DNA from: an uncultured Bacilli bacterium
GTDB lineage: Bacteria > Bacillota_I > Bacilli_A > RF39 > UBA660
DNA: 64,000 nucleotides
Direction: 5' to 3'
Assembly (NCBI GenBank): GCA_910584655.1
Contig: CAJUBJ010000001.1
Coordinates: forward strand, 248,001-312,000
Shown: one piece after another, positions 34,021 through 44,000 of the stretch
How positions within the stretch are numbered: position 1 is the first letter of the stretch
Layout of the letters: every line of letters begins with the position of its first letter
Program-made: the position numbers and the translations under genes
The notes under the pieces: model-generated
Databases searched by the model: none
Seen by the model: only the letters and a program-made list of their open reading frames with translations
Told to the model about the DNA's origin: nothing

Positions 34021-34846
34021 TAGTAATTAAAGTTATTGTTAAGAAGATAATTAGGTGTAATAAGCGATAGTATAAATATTTATTATAGTTTAGATAAGTA
34101 TCATTTATGATACTTTTTATTTGGGATTCTATACATAAGCCACAAGTTGATAGAGAAATTATAGTGAAGAAAAGTTTTAAATTGAGAGGGATATTTATAG
34201 TGGAAAGATGATTTAATGATGTTGTTATTTCTAGGATACTAAAAAGAAAAGTTTTTAGATAAGTATTACTGATAAGGTTTATTGGTAAGGTATTAAAGAA
34301 TATTATTGTTCCTAGAATAGTTATTAATGTTTTTATATTTTTGTTTATACTATTTATAATTGTATTAAATATATTGTTGTTATTTATCTTGGTTATTTCG
34401 CTATTTTCAGGCTTTATTATAAGTGTTAGGATTATATTTGATAAAATGTTTAGTATTATAATAATTATTGCTAATTTAGTATTGAAAATTAGTTTTAAGT
34501 AATTGTATGTAAATATAAGAGATGTATATTTAGTTACACTAAGTTGTTTTGTTATATTAATTTTTGATTTACTTAGTATGTATGCATTAGAAGGAGAACC
34601 TGATATAATGCTTAAGATATAAAGACAGTTTATATGTAAATATTTTGTTATGTAATAGGGAATGTTACTATTATAGATTAAATCGATAATAATGAATGTT
34701 GGGAAAAGGGATGGGATTATTTTAGTAATCCATATATCTAGAGAGTATATAACTTGTTCTTTTATGTAAAAATTATATTTTAAACAATATATAAAATATA
34801 AAATAATAATTGTAAATAATGTTACTTCTTTAATGTTATTTTTCAT
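34007..34846 (-). CDS. ylbJ: YlbJ-like sporulation integral membrane protein
   Basis: A 279-residue protein with about eight hydrophobic segments. YlbJ-type features are the WxxxIIPSLFPTFIIIDL segment near residue 45 and a small-residue loop SGSPSNAYIL in the position of the family's conserved Gly-Ser-Pro motif, repeated weakly near the C-terminus (STCGLCIES). YlbJ is required for stable spores in Bacillus. The divergent neighbour is ylbL, which is also next to ylbJ in Bacillus but in the same orientation there. GAGGAAA precedes the ATG. Confidence 0.7.
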   Translation of the reverse strand: MKNNIKEVTLFTIIILYFIYCLKYNFYIKEQVIYSLDIWITKIIPSLFPTFIIIDLIYNSNIPYYITKYLHINCLYILSIISGSPSNAYILSKSKINITKQLSVTKYTSLIFTYNYLKLIFNTKLAIIIIILNILSNIILTLIIKPENSEITKINNNNIFNTIINSINKNIKTLITILGTIIFFNTLPINLISNTYLKTFLFSILEITTSLNHLSTINIPLNLKLFFTIISLSTCGLCIESQIKSIINDTYLNYNKYLYYRLLHLIIFLTITLITINLL

Positions 34847-34887
34847 AATTTTCCTCTAATAATGATATAATAAGTTAAGGTGATAAT

Positions 34888-35898
34888 ATGTTTAATAAGA
34901 TATATGATGGTGTAAAAAACTTTATGAAAGATAATCTATTATTTGTAATTCTTTTATCGATAATTGTGATTGTTAATGTTGTTAAGTTACCTTATGAAGT
35001 TAATATGCCTGGTGGTATTATTGATCTAGGCAATAGGGTAAAAATAAATGGAGAAGAAGCTGAAATAGAGGGAACTTTTAATATGGCTTATGTTTCTGTG
35101 GTTCAAGGAAGTATTCCTCATATATTATTAGGATTAGTTATACCTGATTGGGAAGTTGTTCCAGAGAGTGATTCGACATATGAGAATGAAACTATAGAAG
35201 ATGCAAATAAAAGGTCTAAGTTGATGTTAGAACAAAGTAAGAACTACGCTACTGTTGCAGCGATGGATGCAGCTGGTGTTGAATATATTGTAGATAATAG
35301 AATAAATTATGTTGCTTATATAGATACTAAAGCAGATACTACTTTAAGAGTTGGAGATAATATAATAGAATGTAATGGAAGAAAAATAGTTGATGTTAAT
35401 GAGATAAGTAAGATTGTTCAGGAAGTATCAGTTGGTGAAAAAGTAGATTTTGTTGTAATTAGAGATGAAAATGAAGTAAAAGCTACTAGTATAGTTTATG
35501 AGGAAAAAGGGAAACACTATATTGGAGTTTCTTCTATCAGTACTTTTGATATAAAAAGTGATGTCAATGTGGAGATTACATCGAGAGCATCAGAATCTGG
35601 ACCAAGTGGTGGTTTGATGATGACTTTGATGGTTTACAATGCTTTGACAAATCAAGATTTAACTCATGGTAAGAAAGTTGTTGGGACAGGAACGATTTCT
35701 TTGGACGGAACTGTGGGAGAAATTGGAGGTGTCAAATATAAATTGATGGGAGCTGTTAAAGAAAAAGCAGAAATATTTTTGGTTCCTGAAGAAAATTATC
35801 AAGAAGCTATAGAACTTAAAGAGAAAAAAGGGTATAATATAGATGTTGTATCAGTTAAAACATTGCAAGATGCAATAGACTATTTGGAGGGATTATAA
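34888..35898 (+). CDS. ylbL: YlbL/SepM-like PDZ and Lon-type protease
   Basis: A 336-residue membrane-anchored serine protease. N-terminal membrane segment (LLFVILLSIIVIVNVVKL), a PDZ domain around residues 140-200 (YIDTKADTTLRVGDNIIECN), and a Lon-type protease domain with the Ser in SGPSGGLMM and the Lys in GGVKYKLMGA. In streptococci SepM trims competence peptide; in Bacillus YlbL has been linked to DNA-damage checkpoint recovery. The active site faces outward. AAGGTG before ATG 34888. Its stop overlaps the next gene by one base. Confidence 0.9.
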   Translation: MFNKIYDGVKNFMKDNLLFVILLSIIVIVNVVKLPYEVNMPGGIIDLGNRVKINGEEAEIEGTFNMAYVSVVQGSIPHILLGLVIPDWEVVPESDSTYENETIEDANKRSKLMLEQSKNYATVAAMDAAGVEYIVDNRINYVAYIDTKADTTLRVGDNIIECNGRKIVDVNEISKIVQEVSVGEKVDFVVIRDENEVKATSIVYEEKGKHYIGVSSISTFDIKSDVNVEITSRASESGPSGGLMMTLMVYNALTNQDLTHGKKVVGTGTISLDGTVGEIGGVKYKLMGAVKEKAEIFLVPEENYQEAIELKEKKGYNIDVVSVKTLQDAIDYLEGL

Positions 35899-36503
35899 TG
35901 GATTATTACAGTGATGATGTAATCAGTTATATAGATCCTTCAATAGTATTACATCCACTTTTTGATAGTTGGTTTTTGATAGTAGAAGATATACTTTTAA
36001 ATGACGAATTTCAAAAAAGAAAATTGTTCATGCATCATCATAATATGAGTGTTTGGGATCATTCTATTTTGGTCTCATTTAACTCTTTTATCTTTGGTCG
36101 ATATTTTAATGCAGATATAAGAATATGTGCAATTGCAGGATTATTACATGACTTTTACAGTCAAGCATGGTTAAGTACACCAGTTCTAGAACATTTGGAA
36201 AATGGTAAGTATACAATTTTAATGAAGCAAAAAAAGTCATTATTTAAGATGCATGGATTTGTACATGCGGCTGATGCAGCGAGGAACTATGTCAAATTTT
36301 TTCCTGAATTAGAAAACAAAAAGATAACTAACGCTATTAAACGACATATGTTTCCTCTTAATATAATTCCTCCTAGATATAAAGAAGGATTTATTATTAC
36401 AATAATTGATAAATGGAATAGCGTTCATGAACTGCCTAGTATTAGGGTTGTTCCTGTGATGGTTAAAAATAAAGCGATTGAATTCTTGTTTGGGAAAATA
36501 TAA
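35898..36503 (+). CDS. HD-domain phosphohydrolase
   Basis: A 201-residue soluble HD-superfamily protein. Metal ligands are seen in order: His of SVWDHSILVS, the HD doublet of AGLLHDFY, a His in HGFVHAAD and an Asp in ITIIDKWNS. The substrate is unknown. It is translationally coupled to ylbL (TAATG), so a shared condition of use is likely. A strong terminator overlaps its stop. Confidence 0.8.
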   Translation: MDYYSDDVISYIDPSIVLHPLFDSWFLIVEDILLNDEFQKRKLFMHHHNMSVWDHSILVSFNSFIFGRYFNADIRICAIAGLLHDFYSQAWLSTPVLEHLENGKYTILMKQKKSLFKMHGFVHAADAARNYVKFFPELENKKITNAIKRHMFPLNIIPPRYKEGFIITIIDKWNSVHELPSIRVVPVMVKNKAIEFLFGKI

Positions 36504-36540
36504 ACTTCTTTACGATTGACGTAAAGAAGTTCTTTTTTTG
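36503..36540 (+). terminator. Strong terminator after the HD gene
   Basis: A perfect 12-bp stem (AACTTCTTTACG and complement) with a 5-base loop and a T tract starting at the stop codon. Confidence 0.92.
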
Positions 36541-36605
36541 TTTAGTTTTATTGAATAAAATCTCTTTTTTTATTAAAATAAATATTAATGTTAGGAGGCT
36601 AAGCT

Positions 36606-36686
36606 ATGGAAATAGATACTAAACACAGATTTGCTGCGATTATATTTTTAGTAGCTATTGCTATTTTGCTTGCAATAAGCGCATAA
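36606..36686 (+). CDS. 26-residue membrane micro-protein
   Basis: An open frame of 26 codons: a short charged head (MEIDTKHRF) and a single membrane helix (IIFLVAIAILLAISA). A full TTAGGAGG at 36593-36600 lies six bases before the ATG, and a GAAA-loop terminator begins at its stop, so it has the layout of a complete stand-alone gene. Single-helix peptides of this kind are common among sporulation and stress proteins, but no family was recognised. Confidence 0.65.
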   Translation: MEIDTKHRFAAIIFLVAIAILLAISA

Positions 36687-36716
36687 AACCAGCGAAAGTT
36701 GGTTTTATTTTTTTAT
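36685..36716 (+). terminator. Terminator of the micro-protein gene
   Basis: A 9-bp stem (AAAACCAGC with GTTGGTTTT, one G-U), GAAA tetraloop, T tract. Confidence 0.85.
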
Positions 36717-36811
36717 TAATTAAGCTTTTTTAAAACTAAAAGTTATAAAGATATTAAAAAGAAATTAAGCTTTTTATTTTTAGAAGTGCGATAATTATGA
36801 AAACATATGGA

Positions 36812-36840
36812 TTGATTTTTAAGGGGTTCTATTTTATAAT
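36812..36840 (+). promoter_or_regulatory. Sigma-A promoter of the surface-protein gene at 36866
   Basis: TTGATT, 17 bases, TATAAT. The rest of 36717-36865 holds only AT-rich sequence with two copies of ATTAAGCTTTTT. Confidence 0.75.
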
Positions 36841-36865
36841 TATTATGATATAGGAGAGTAATAAT

Positions 36866-37861
36866 ATGAAAAAGTTTAATCCAGAAAAAGAGTTGAAAAA
36901 AGTACAGTTTAAAAGTTCTTCAAATGTAAATAGTACGAAATTAAGTAATCTTTACATTCCATCTTTAGTTATTGCTTGTTCTTGCTTAGCAATGGCCGGA
37001 ATTACGTTTTCAGCAAAATTAGTTGATGACAGTAAAGATATTTATTCTATAAATGTTGAGATAATAAATGGGAATGAGACATCTTATGCTCAAAAAGTGA
37101 AGAGAGGACCATTCAGTGATACAATAACAAGTGTTAATTCGTTTGGTTCTTTAGAATGTACATCTGGCAATTTAAATTATGATGAGGAGAGTGGAACTAT
37201 TTCATCTCCTTATGTTACAGAAAATACTAGATGCGTATTGGTATTTAGGCCGGATGTGGTAAAAAATATCGAATATGATGGATTAAATATGATATCTGAT
37301 AATTTAGGAACAAGTTATTATTATAAAGCTTCTGCAACTGATAATTATGTAAAAATAAAAGATATGCTATTTAGAATAGTTAGAATTAATGGTGATGGTA
37401 CATATAGGTTAATTTTAAATGATATTATAATGTCTAGTAATTATGGTGTTAGAAATGATTATTATATGAGTGATATTAAAGTTAATTTGGAAAAATGGTT
37501 TAGTTCTAATTTTAATGGTGAAGAATATTTAGTAGAGGGAGATTATGATGTTACTAATTATTCTGGGTATGATTTAGATAATATAATTAATTTTGAAGGC
37601 TATGCTCTTGGATATGTTGGGATGTTGAGTGTTAGAGAAGCTGAATTAATGACTAAAGATGAGAATGGTATAAGTTTTTTTGATAGTGTAAATGGAATAT
37701 ATTTAAGTAATCCAAATGGTGTTACAAATGTATATGCTTATAAAAATGGAGAAATAATTAGTGTTGATTCAAATACTATTCTTAATGTTAGACCTGTAAT
37801 TAATGTTAAAGGAACTCTTGAAGGTGAAGGTACTTTAAATAATCCATATACTATAAAATAA
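36866..37861 (+). CDS. Anchored surface protein with shared C-terminal domain
   Basis: A 331-residue protein: about 30 polar residues, one membrane segment (LYIPSLVIACSCLAMAGITF), then an external part. Residues about 60-125 form a beta domain closed by a cysteine pair (LECTSGN and TRCVLVF). The C-terminal 200 residues carry the block NYVKIKDMLFRIVRINGDGT to RPVINVKGTLEGEGTLNNPY, related to that of the protein at 32595. A role in surface adhesion or display is only inferred. GGAGAG precedes the ATG; it has its own promoter and terminator. Confidence 0.65.
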   Translation: MKKFNPEKELKKVQFKSSSNVNSTKLSNLYIPSLVIACSCLAMAGITFSAKLVDDSKDIYSINVEIINGNETSYAQKVKRGPFSDTITSVNSFGSLECTSGNLNYDEESGTISSPYVTENTRCVLVFRPDVVKNIEYDGLNMISDNLGTSYYYKASATDNYVKIKDMLFRIVRINGDGTYRLILNDIIMSSNYGVRNDYYMSDIKVNLEKWFSSNFNGEEYLVEGDYDVTNYSGYDLDNIINFEGYALGYVGMLSVREAELMTKDENGISFFDSVNGIYLSNPNGVTNVYAYKNGEIISVDSNTILNVRPVINVKGTLEGEGTLNNPYTIK

Positions 37862-37905
37862 ATTTTAATAATTTAGTTGATATATAGATGAAATAATAAA
37901 ATTGG

Positions 37906-37935
37906 GAAGAAATAAATCTTTATTTCTTCTTTTTT
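37906..37935 (+). terminator. Terminator before mutS
   Basis: A perfect 11-bp inverted repeat (GAAGAAATAAA and complement) with a minimal loop, followed by T residues. Confidence 0.88.
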
Positions 37936-37946
37936 GATGGTTAATT

Positions 37947-37955
37947 TGTTATAAT
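37947..37955 (+). promoter_or_regulatory. mutS: Extended -10 promoter of mutS
   Basis: TGTTATAAT 18 bases before the mutS ATG; predicted leader only about 11 bases with a weak SD. Confidence 0.55.
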
Positions 37956-37972
37956 AAATGACGTGATGTATT

Positions 37973-40513
37973 ATGAAAAGAAATGAAGTAGATAGAAGCA
38001 AATTAAGTCCTGGAATGAAACAATATATGGAAATTAAAGATAACTATGAAGAAGAATTGTTATTTTTTAGATTGGGAGATTTTTATGAATTGTTTTTTGA
38101 AGATGGGATATTGTGTAGTAGAGAATTGGAATTAACATTAACTAGTAAAAATGGTGGATTAGATGAGCGAATTCCGATGTGTGGTGTGCCATTTCATAGT
38201 GTTCAACCTTATATTGAAAAGTTGGTTAGTAAAGGATATAAAGTAGCGATATGTGAACAATTAGAAGATCCTAAAAGTGCAAAAGGAATGGTTAAAAGGG
38301 GAGTAGTTCAAGTAATAAGTAAAGGTACTGTTGTAGATTATGAAATGTTAAAAGATTACGATAATAATTATATTGGTAGTGTCTTAGATTTTAATAATCT
38401 ATATACTATTACGTATAGTGATATTTCTACTGGTTCTTTGTATATTATGGAAATTCCTAAAACGCAAGAAAAATTAATCAATACAATATTGTCTTTGAAT
38501 TTAAAAGAAGTTATTTTATATGATAATAGTAATAATGATCTTATTAATCTTTTAAAATATACTTATGGAATAGAAGTTAGTATAAGTAATGAATATTTAG
38601 AAAATAAATATGAATATTTATATAAAGAAATTAAAGAAATGAGATATATACTTGGAATTAAGCATTTACTTTATTATTTGGTGGTTAAACAATTAAAAGA
38701 ATTAGATCATATTAGTGGAGTGGAAATAGTTAGACCTGATGAATTTTTAGAAATGGATGTACATTCGGTAAGAAATTTAGAGTTGTTTGAGACTTTAAGA
38801 TTAAAGGAAAGAACTTATAGCTTGATATGGTTACTTGATAAAACTAAAACTGCTATGGGAAGCAGATGTTTAAAGAATTGGCTTGCAAATCCTCTTAAAG
38901 AGAAAGATGCTATTTTGAAACGTTATGATATGATTGAGACTTTAAGAACAGAATTTATTGTTAAAGAAGAGCTATCACATGAATTGGAAGAAGTTTATGA
39001 TTTAGAAAGACTTTGCGGTAAAGCGATATGTGGTAATTTGAATGCTAGAGATGTTCTACAAATTAAGAGAAGTTTAGGAGTATTACCTAGTATAGATGCA
39101 AAGATTAAGCAGTTAGGTTTCGAATATGAATTTAGTGATGAATCTAAGCTTTTTGAATTACTTGAAAGAGGAATATATGAAACACCACCTATTGGTTTAA
39201 AAGAGGGATATTTAATTAAAGATGGTTTTAATGCTGAGTTAGATGAATTAAAAAGTATTCGTAGTGGAGGAAAAGATTTTATTGCTAGTTTAGAGGAACA
39301 GGAAAGAGAAAGAACTGGTATTAAAACTTTGAAAGTTGGTTATACTAAAGTTTTTGGTTATTATATAGAAGTAAGTAAGGGACAGTGTGATCAGGTAAAG
39401 GATGAATATGGTTATGAAAGAAGACAAACTTTAACTAATTGCGAGAGGTTTATAAGCCCTTTGCTTAAAGAAAAAGAAGCTTTAGTATTAAATGCTGAAG
39501 AGAAGATAGTTGAGCTTGAATATAATTTATTTATGGAGATTAAAGAGGAGATAAAGAAAGAAATATTCAATTTAAAGGCTATTGCAAGAGATTTAGCGAG
39601 TGTTGATGCAATAATAAGTTTAGCTACTGTTGCTGATGAGTATAATTTGGTTCGACCTGAGATACTTGATGTTAGAAGGATAGAAATTGTTGAAGGTAGA
39701 CATCCTGTTGTAGAAAGAGTAAGCAAAAAGGAATATGTATCTAATGATTGTATGATGGATGAAGAGACAAATACTTTTTTAATTACTGGACCTAATATGA
39801 GTGGTAAATCAACGTTTATGAGACAACTTGCTATTATAATATTAATGGCTCAGATGGGATCGTTTGTTCCGGCAAAAAGTGCTAAGCTACCGATATTTGA
39901 TAAAATTTTTACCAGAATTGGAGCGTCTGATGATTTAGTTAGTGGCGAATCAACTTTTATGGTTGAGATGATGGAAGCTAAGAATGCATTGGTTAACGCA
40001 ACAGGAGATTCGTTGATATTGTTTGATGAATTGGGGCGTGGGACAGCTACATATGATGGAATGAGTCTTGCTCAAGCTATTTTGGAATATGTAAATGATA
40101 AGATAAAGTGTAAAACTTTATTTAGTACCCATTATCATGAATTGACGGCACTTGATAAACTTAGTGGTATAAAAAATGTTCATGTTGAAGCTTATGAAAA
40201 GGATGGAAATGTGACATTTTTACATAAAGTAAAAGAGGGTTCGGTTGATAAAAGTTATGGAATTCACGTTGCTAAGTTAGCAGGAATGCCAAAGGAAATA
40301 CTAGGAAGAGCTTCCGAAGTTTTAAAGTATTATGAAGGAAGCAGTAAAGAAGCTTTAGTTACGACGAGTGAACAAGTTACATTTAATTTTGATGTTCAGG
40401 ATAATGAGTCTTCTCCTGTTTTAGATAAATTAGAAGAAATAGATCCATTAAAGTGTACACCTATGGATGCTATTAATTTACTTTATGAATTAAAGGAGTT
40501 ATCTAAAAAATAA
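37973..40513 (+). CDS. mutS: DNA mismatch repair protein MutS
   Basis: An 846-residue MutS1. The mismatch-reading F-x-E motif is in GDFYELFFEDG at about residue 35-45, followed by connector, lever and clamp domains; the ABC-type ATPase has Walker A GPNMSGKSTFMRQ, Walker B and signature (LFDELGRGTATYDG) and the His loop FSTHYHEL. Full length, so a repair-competent protein. mutL does not follow; instead an unknown gene overlaps its stop by one base. Confidence 0.97.
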   Translation: MKRNEVDRSKLSPGMKQYMEIKDNYEEELLFFRLGDFYELFFEDGILCSRELELTLTSKNGGLDERIPMCGVPFHSVQPYIEKLVSKGYKVAICEQLEDPKSAKGMVKRGVVQVISKGTVVDYEMLKDYDNNYIGSVLDFNNLYTITYSDISTGSLYIMEIPKTQEKLINTILSLNLKEVILYDNSNNDLINLLKYTYGIEVSISNEYLENKYEYLYKEIKEMRYILGIKHLLYYLVVKQLKELDHISGVEIVRPDEFLEMDVHSVRNLELFETLRLKERTYSLIWLLDKTKTAMGSRCLKNWLANPLKEKDAILKRYDMIETLRTEFIVKEELSHELEEVYDLERLCGKAICGNLNARDVLQIKRSLGVLPSIDAKIKQLGFEYEFSDESKLFELLERGIYETPPIGLKEGYLIKDGFNAELDELKSIRSGGKDFIASLEEQERERTGIKTLKVGYTKVFGYYIEVSKGQCDQVKDEYGYERRQTLTNCERFISPLLKEKEALVLNAEEKIVELEYNLFMEIKEEIKKEIFNLKAIARDLASVDAIISLATVADEYNLVRPEILDVRRIEIVEGRHPVVERVSKKEYVSNDCMMDEETNTFLITGPNMSGKSTFMRQLAIIILMAQMGSFVPAKSAKLPIFDKIFTRIGASDDLVSGESTFMVEMMEAKNALVNATGDSLILFDELGRGTATYDGMSLAQAILEYVNDKIKCKTLFSTHYHELTALDKLSGIKNVHVEAYEKDGNVTFLHKVKEGSVDKSYGIHVAKLAGMPKEILGRASEVLKYYEGSSKEALVTTSEQVTFNFDVQDNESSPVLDKLEEIDPLKCTPMDAINLLYELKELSKK

Positions 40514-41031
40514 TGTATAATAGTGAATATTTTTATGGAATAAGTGATTTGATGCACTTTAATGTATATGCTTCTTTATTGAAGGAACATATAATTAAGG
40601 AAGAAAGAGTTATTATTAAGGTTTTTAAGAAAGATAAGGAAATTGTTATTATTGAAACTAATAATTTTAATGATGTTATTTTGAAAGATACAAGAAAAGA
40701 TAAGAATTGTGATTTGATGGAATTTGATTTAACCTTTTTGAAGGTTCTTGAAAGGTATTATAGTGATTATGAAATACCAGGAATGATATATGAATATATG
40801 GAAGGTGTTGGTTCGTGGTATCGTGTGAAAATAGAAGGATATTCTCCTGAGGAAAAATTACTTAAGCCATTCTTTTTGAAGAAAAAAGTTGATAAAGATT
40901 CTTTGATTAAATATAGTAAAAATGATCAAGAATTACAAAGATTAAATGATTTTTATAGTATTACTAAAGGATTAATAAAGTTTAGTAAGAAAAAAGAAAT
41001 TAAAGAACTATTTTTTAAAGTAGAAGAATAG
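40513..41031 (+). CDS. Unknown protein coupled to mutS
   Basis: A 172-residue soluble protein with no recognisable family. It is mixed alpha/beta (ERVIIKVFKKDKEIVIIE) with a basic C-terminus (KGLIKFSKKKEIKELFF). Its ATG overlaps the mutS stop (TAATG) and no other start signal is present, so it depends on mutS translation. A mutS-linked role is guilt by association only. Confidence 0.6.
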   Translation: MYNSEYFYGISDLMHFNVYASLLKEHIIKEERVIIKVFKKDKEIVIIETNNFNDVILKDTRKDKNCDLMEFDLTFLKVLERYYSDYEIPGMIYEYMEGVGSWYRVKIEGYSPEEKLLKPFFLKKKVDKDSLIKYSKNDQELQRLNDFYSITKGLIKFSKKKEIKELFFKVEE

Positions 41032-41041
41032 TTCTTTTTTA
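41002..41041 (+). terminator. Terminator of the mutS unit
   Basis: An 11-bp stem (AAAGAACTATT with AATAGTTCTTT) containing the stop codon in its right arm, then T residues. Confidence 0.85.
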
Positions 41042-41050
41042 TGTTATAAT
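41042..41050 (+). promoter_or_regulatory. Extended -10 promoter of the giant HD gene
   Basis: TGTTATAAT starts one base past the terminator T tract; the -35 region would fall inside the hairpin. Confidence 0.6.
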
Positions 41051-41074
41051 TTAATTATTATAGAGGGTGAGTTT

Positions 41075-44000
41075 ATGCAGATATCTTTAATAGAAAAAAA
41101 GCTAATTGAAAGTATTAAGAAAGATTTAAACTCTGGTAAAAGTAATATCTTAAAAATAGGAATATTAAGTAGTGATGGGGTAGGAGAACTTATTCATGAA
41201 AAAAAGTTTCTTTTAGATTTAAGAAAGTTAAATAGTAAAACCGCATCAAAAGTAATTCATATGATTCAAAATAATGAAATATTGAGTTCTCAAGATGAAT
41301 TTGAAAAATATAATGTTTGTTCATATGTTTTTGAAGGAAAAAATCTTAATTTTATAAGGAAACATTTGAAAGATGCACCTTTATTAACTACTTATTATTT
41401 GTTAAATAATATGCAACTTTTTGAAGAAGCAATTAAGACTTTTTCGGTTCAGGAACAGGAAATTATTTTTGATAGTTATTTTACTCTGGATAAAAATGGT
41501 TTGCTGTTGTCATATTATGATATTTATAAATATATGATTAATTTGACAGATGAAGCTAAAATAAAATATATGATGAATTCTGTATGCTATATGAATTTTG
41601 AAGAATTAGATGTTCTTTTTGATAGTTTTAAGTCTCATCAAAAATTAATAGAAGCGATTGATATATTTTATGATAAAACATATATTAATGAGTTTGTAAA
41701 TGTATTTAAGTATTTATCAAGTGATGAGGTTGCTGAATTGATAAAACCTAAATTAGCTAAAAATTGTTATAATGCAGGAGAATTAATAAAAAAATTAAGT
41801 TTTGAACAAAAGATTGATATTTTAAATTATTTAATTGTGAATGATACATATAATGTAAGTCTTTTTGCGAATATGATGGTTGATGAATATGTTAAGAATA
41901 ATAATGACTTAAATATATATAATATTTTGAATAAGATTTTTGATCAAAATAAGATTTCAACTTCACTTCTTGATTTAGAGGCTGCTAAAACAAAAATTAA
42001 TGATATGAGTGGAGAAGAATTGTTAAACTTGTATATTTCATCTTCTTTTGAGCCGATAAAGCAATATATAAAGTCTTCTAAAAATTTGTGGCAGAAAGAA
42101 CCTTTGTTATCTTATCTGATAGAAAATGATTTGTCTTTTATATGCAAGTATGTTTTTAGAGAAAGTTCTTTAACTGATATGGAAAAGGAATTGTTTTTAA
42201 ATAAAGATATAGTTTATAAAATGGCTGATAATTTGTTTAAAAATAGTGAATTTGAAGCTATTGTTTATAGATATCAAAATCTTATAGGTGAATATTTTAA
42301 AGATGAGGAATTTGCACATAAATTACTTAGAAATATACCTAGAGTTATTGAGATATTTTATACATTAGAAATGAATGTTAATTTAATTAGATTTGCTTTT
42401 GATAATGGTTATATTCCTTTTACATATTTGTATGATAAGTTTAAAGATAATAAGGATGTTATTGATGCTTGGCTTAGTTGTATTAAAGATTTTGACGCAA
42501 AGAATGAATCTTTTTCAACATTATTTAATAATCTTGTTAATGTGCCCGATTTTCCTTTGATACAGGAGATATTATTACAAAAAGCAGCTGATAATTTAAA
42601 TATGCCTTTTGATGTTTTTTTAAAACGATTTGAGGCTTTAAAAAAAGTTAATAGTGAGATTTTAAGTACTTTAGATTATCGTTTGTTTGATGAAAAATTT
42701 TCGTTTTTAAGTACAAATAAAATTGAAATTTTAGGTGCTAATAAAATTGTTTCATCTAAATTATGTTCTTTGTCAATTAATCAGTTAAAAGTTATAAAAG
42801 ATATGATGTCTTTTTCTTCGTCAATAAACTGGATTGATTTATTAGATAGAATATTAAATAATATTTACGATTATATAGATTTAATTGACGATTTAGCAGA
42901 TAAAGTATTGGATATTAATGAGATATCTTTACTAACAAGAATGATGGTTCATAATAATTTCTTGAAGATTAAAACATATGAAGATTTAAAAGCTTATGAT
43001 GATAAACTTGATTATTTAATTAAACAATTAGAAAAAAGCGAAGATATTGAAAAGTATAAAGAATTAAATGCATTGTGTATTTTGGGAATAGATTATAAAG
43101 AGTTTTCAAGAATATATTCGATCTATTGCAGTGATTTAGAACAATTTTGTAAGCTTAGTAAAAATGAAGATTTAAAAAATATTTTAAAGTTTGTTAAAAA
43201 TGTTTCTGAATGTAACTCTATAGATATATTAAAAGATATATATAATAATACACCTAAATTAAAAGTTAGTTCGGAATTAATTATTAATTTAGATGCTGAG
43301 ATTAGAAGAGAATTTTTGAAATTATATAATGAAACTTTGTATAAGGTAAATACAGATGATAAATTAGGTTCTAAAAGTTTTAATATACAAACGAATACTG
43401 AAGGTAAGGTTATGTATGTTCCGTCAAATGATGGAGAAATATCTGTTGAATTTTATAGTCCAATTGGTCTTGGTGATGAGCAGAAAGAGTTTTCACTTAT
43501 AATGACTTCACTTGGGGCTTATTCAGAACATGAAGAACCAGATGATTATTATGCTAGTTGGAATGTTGATTTGATTCAGTCGCATGGATTTTGTTGTAGC
43601 TACTTGAAAAATGATAATTTAGGTACAGCAAGAATTTGTCATGCATGCTTAGGTTTTAACGAATTTGATCCTGATTCTTTATTGTTATCTGCTCCCTATG
43701 ATATTGGATCTGCAACTGCTAATACAAAATTTAATACTTCACGTGAAATGAATACTAGATTTTGTACACCAAGAGGAATGGTTAATGCGACAAGGCATAC
43801 ACATAATGAAATGGTTTTTGAACGTAGAAATTTAACAAGTGGAGGTTCTTTTAAAAAAGAGCCAGCTTATGCGGTATTTTTTTGTAACGATTTTAATAAG
43901 TTAACAGATTCTGAAAAAAGTATATATGAATCTACTGTAAAGGCAGCAATTCAACTTGGAAAAAATGGTAAAGCATTGCCTGTTATTGTAGTAGAAAGAT

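Noticed and set aside
36717..36811. Two copies of ATTAAGCTTTTT as a possible regulatory repeat
   Set aside because: Short, AT-rich, imperfectly spaced and without dyad support; likely chance.
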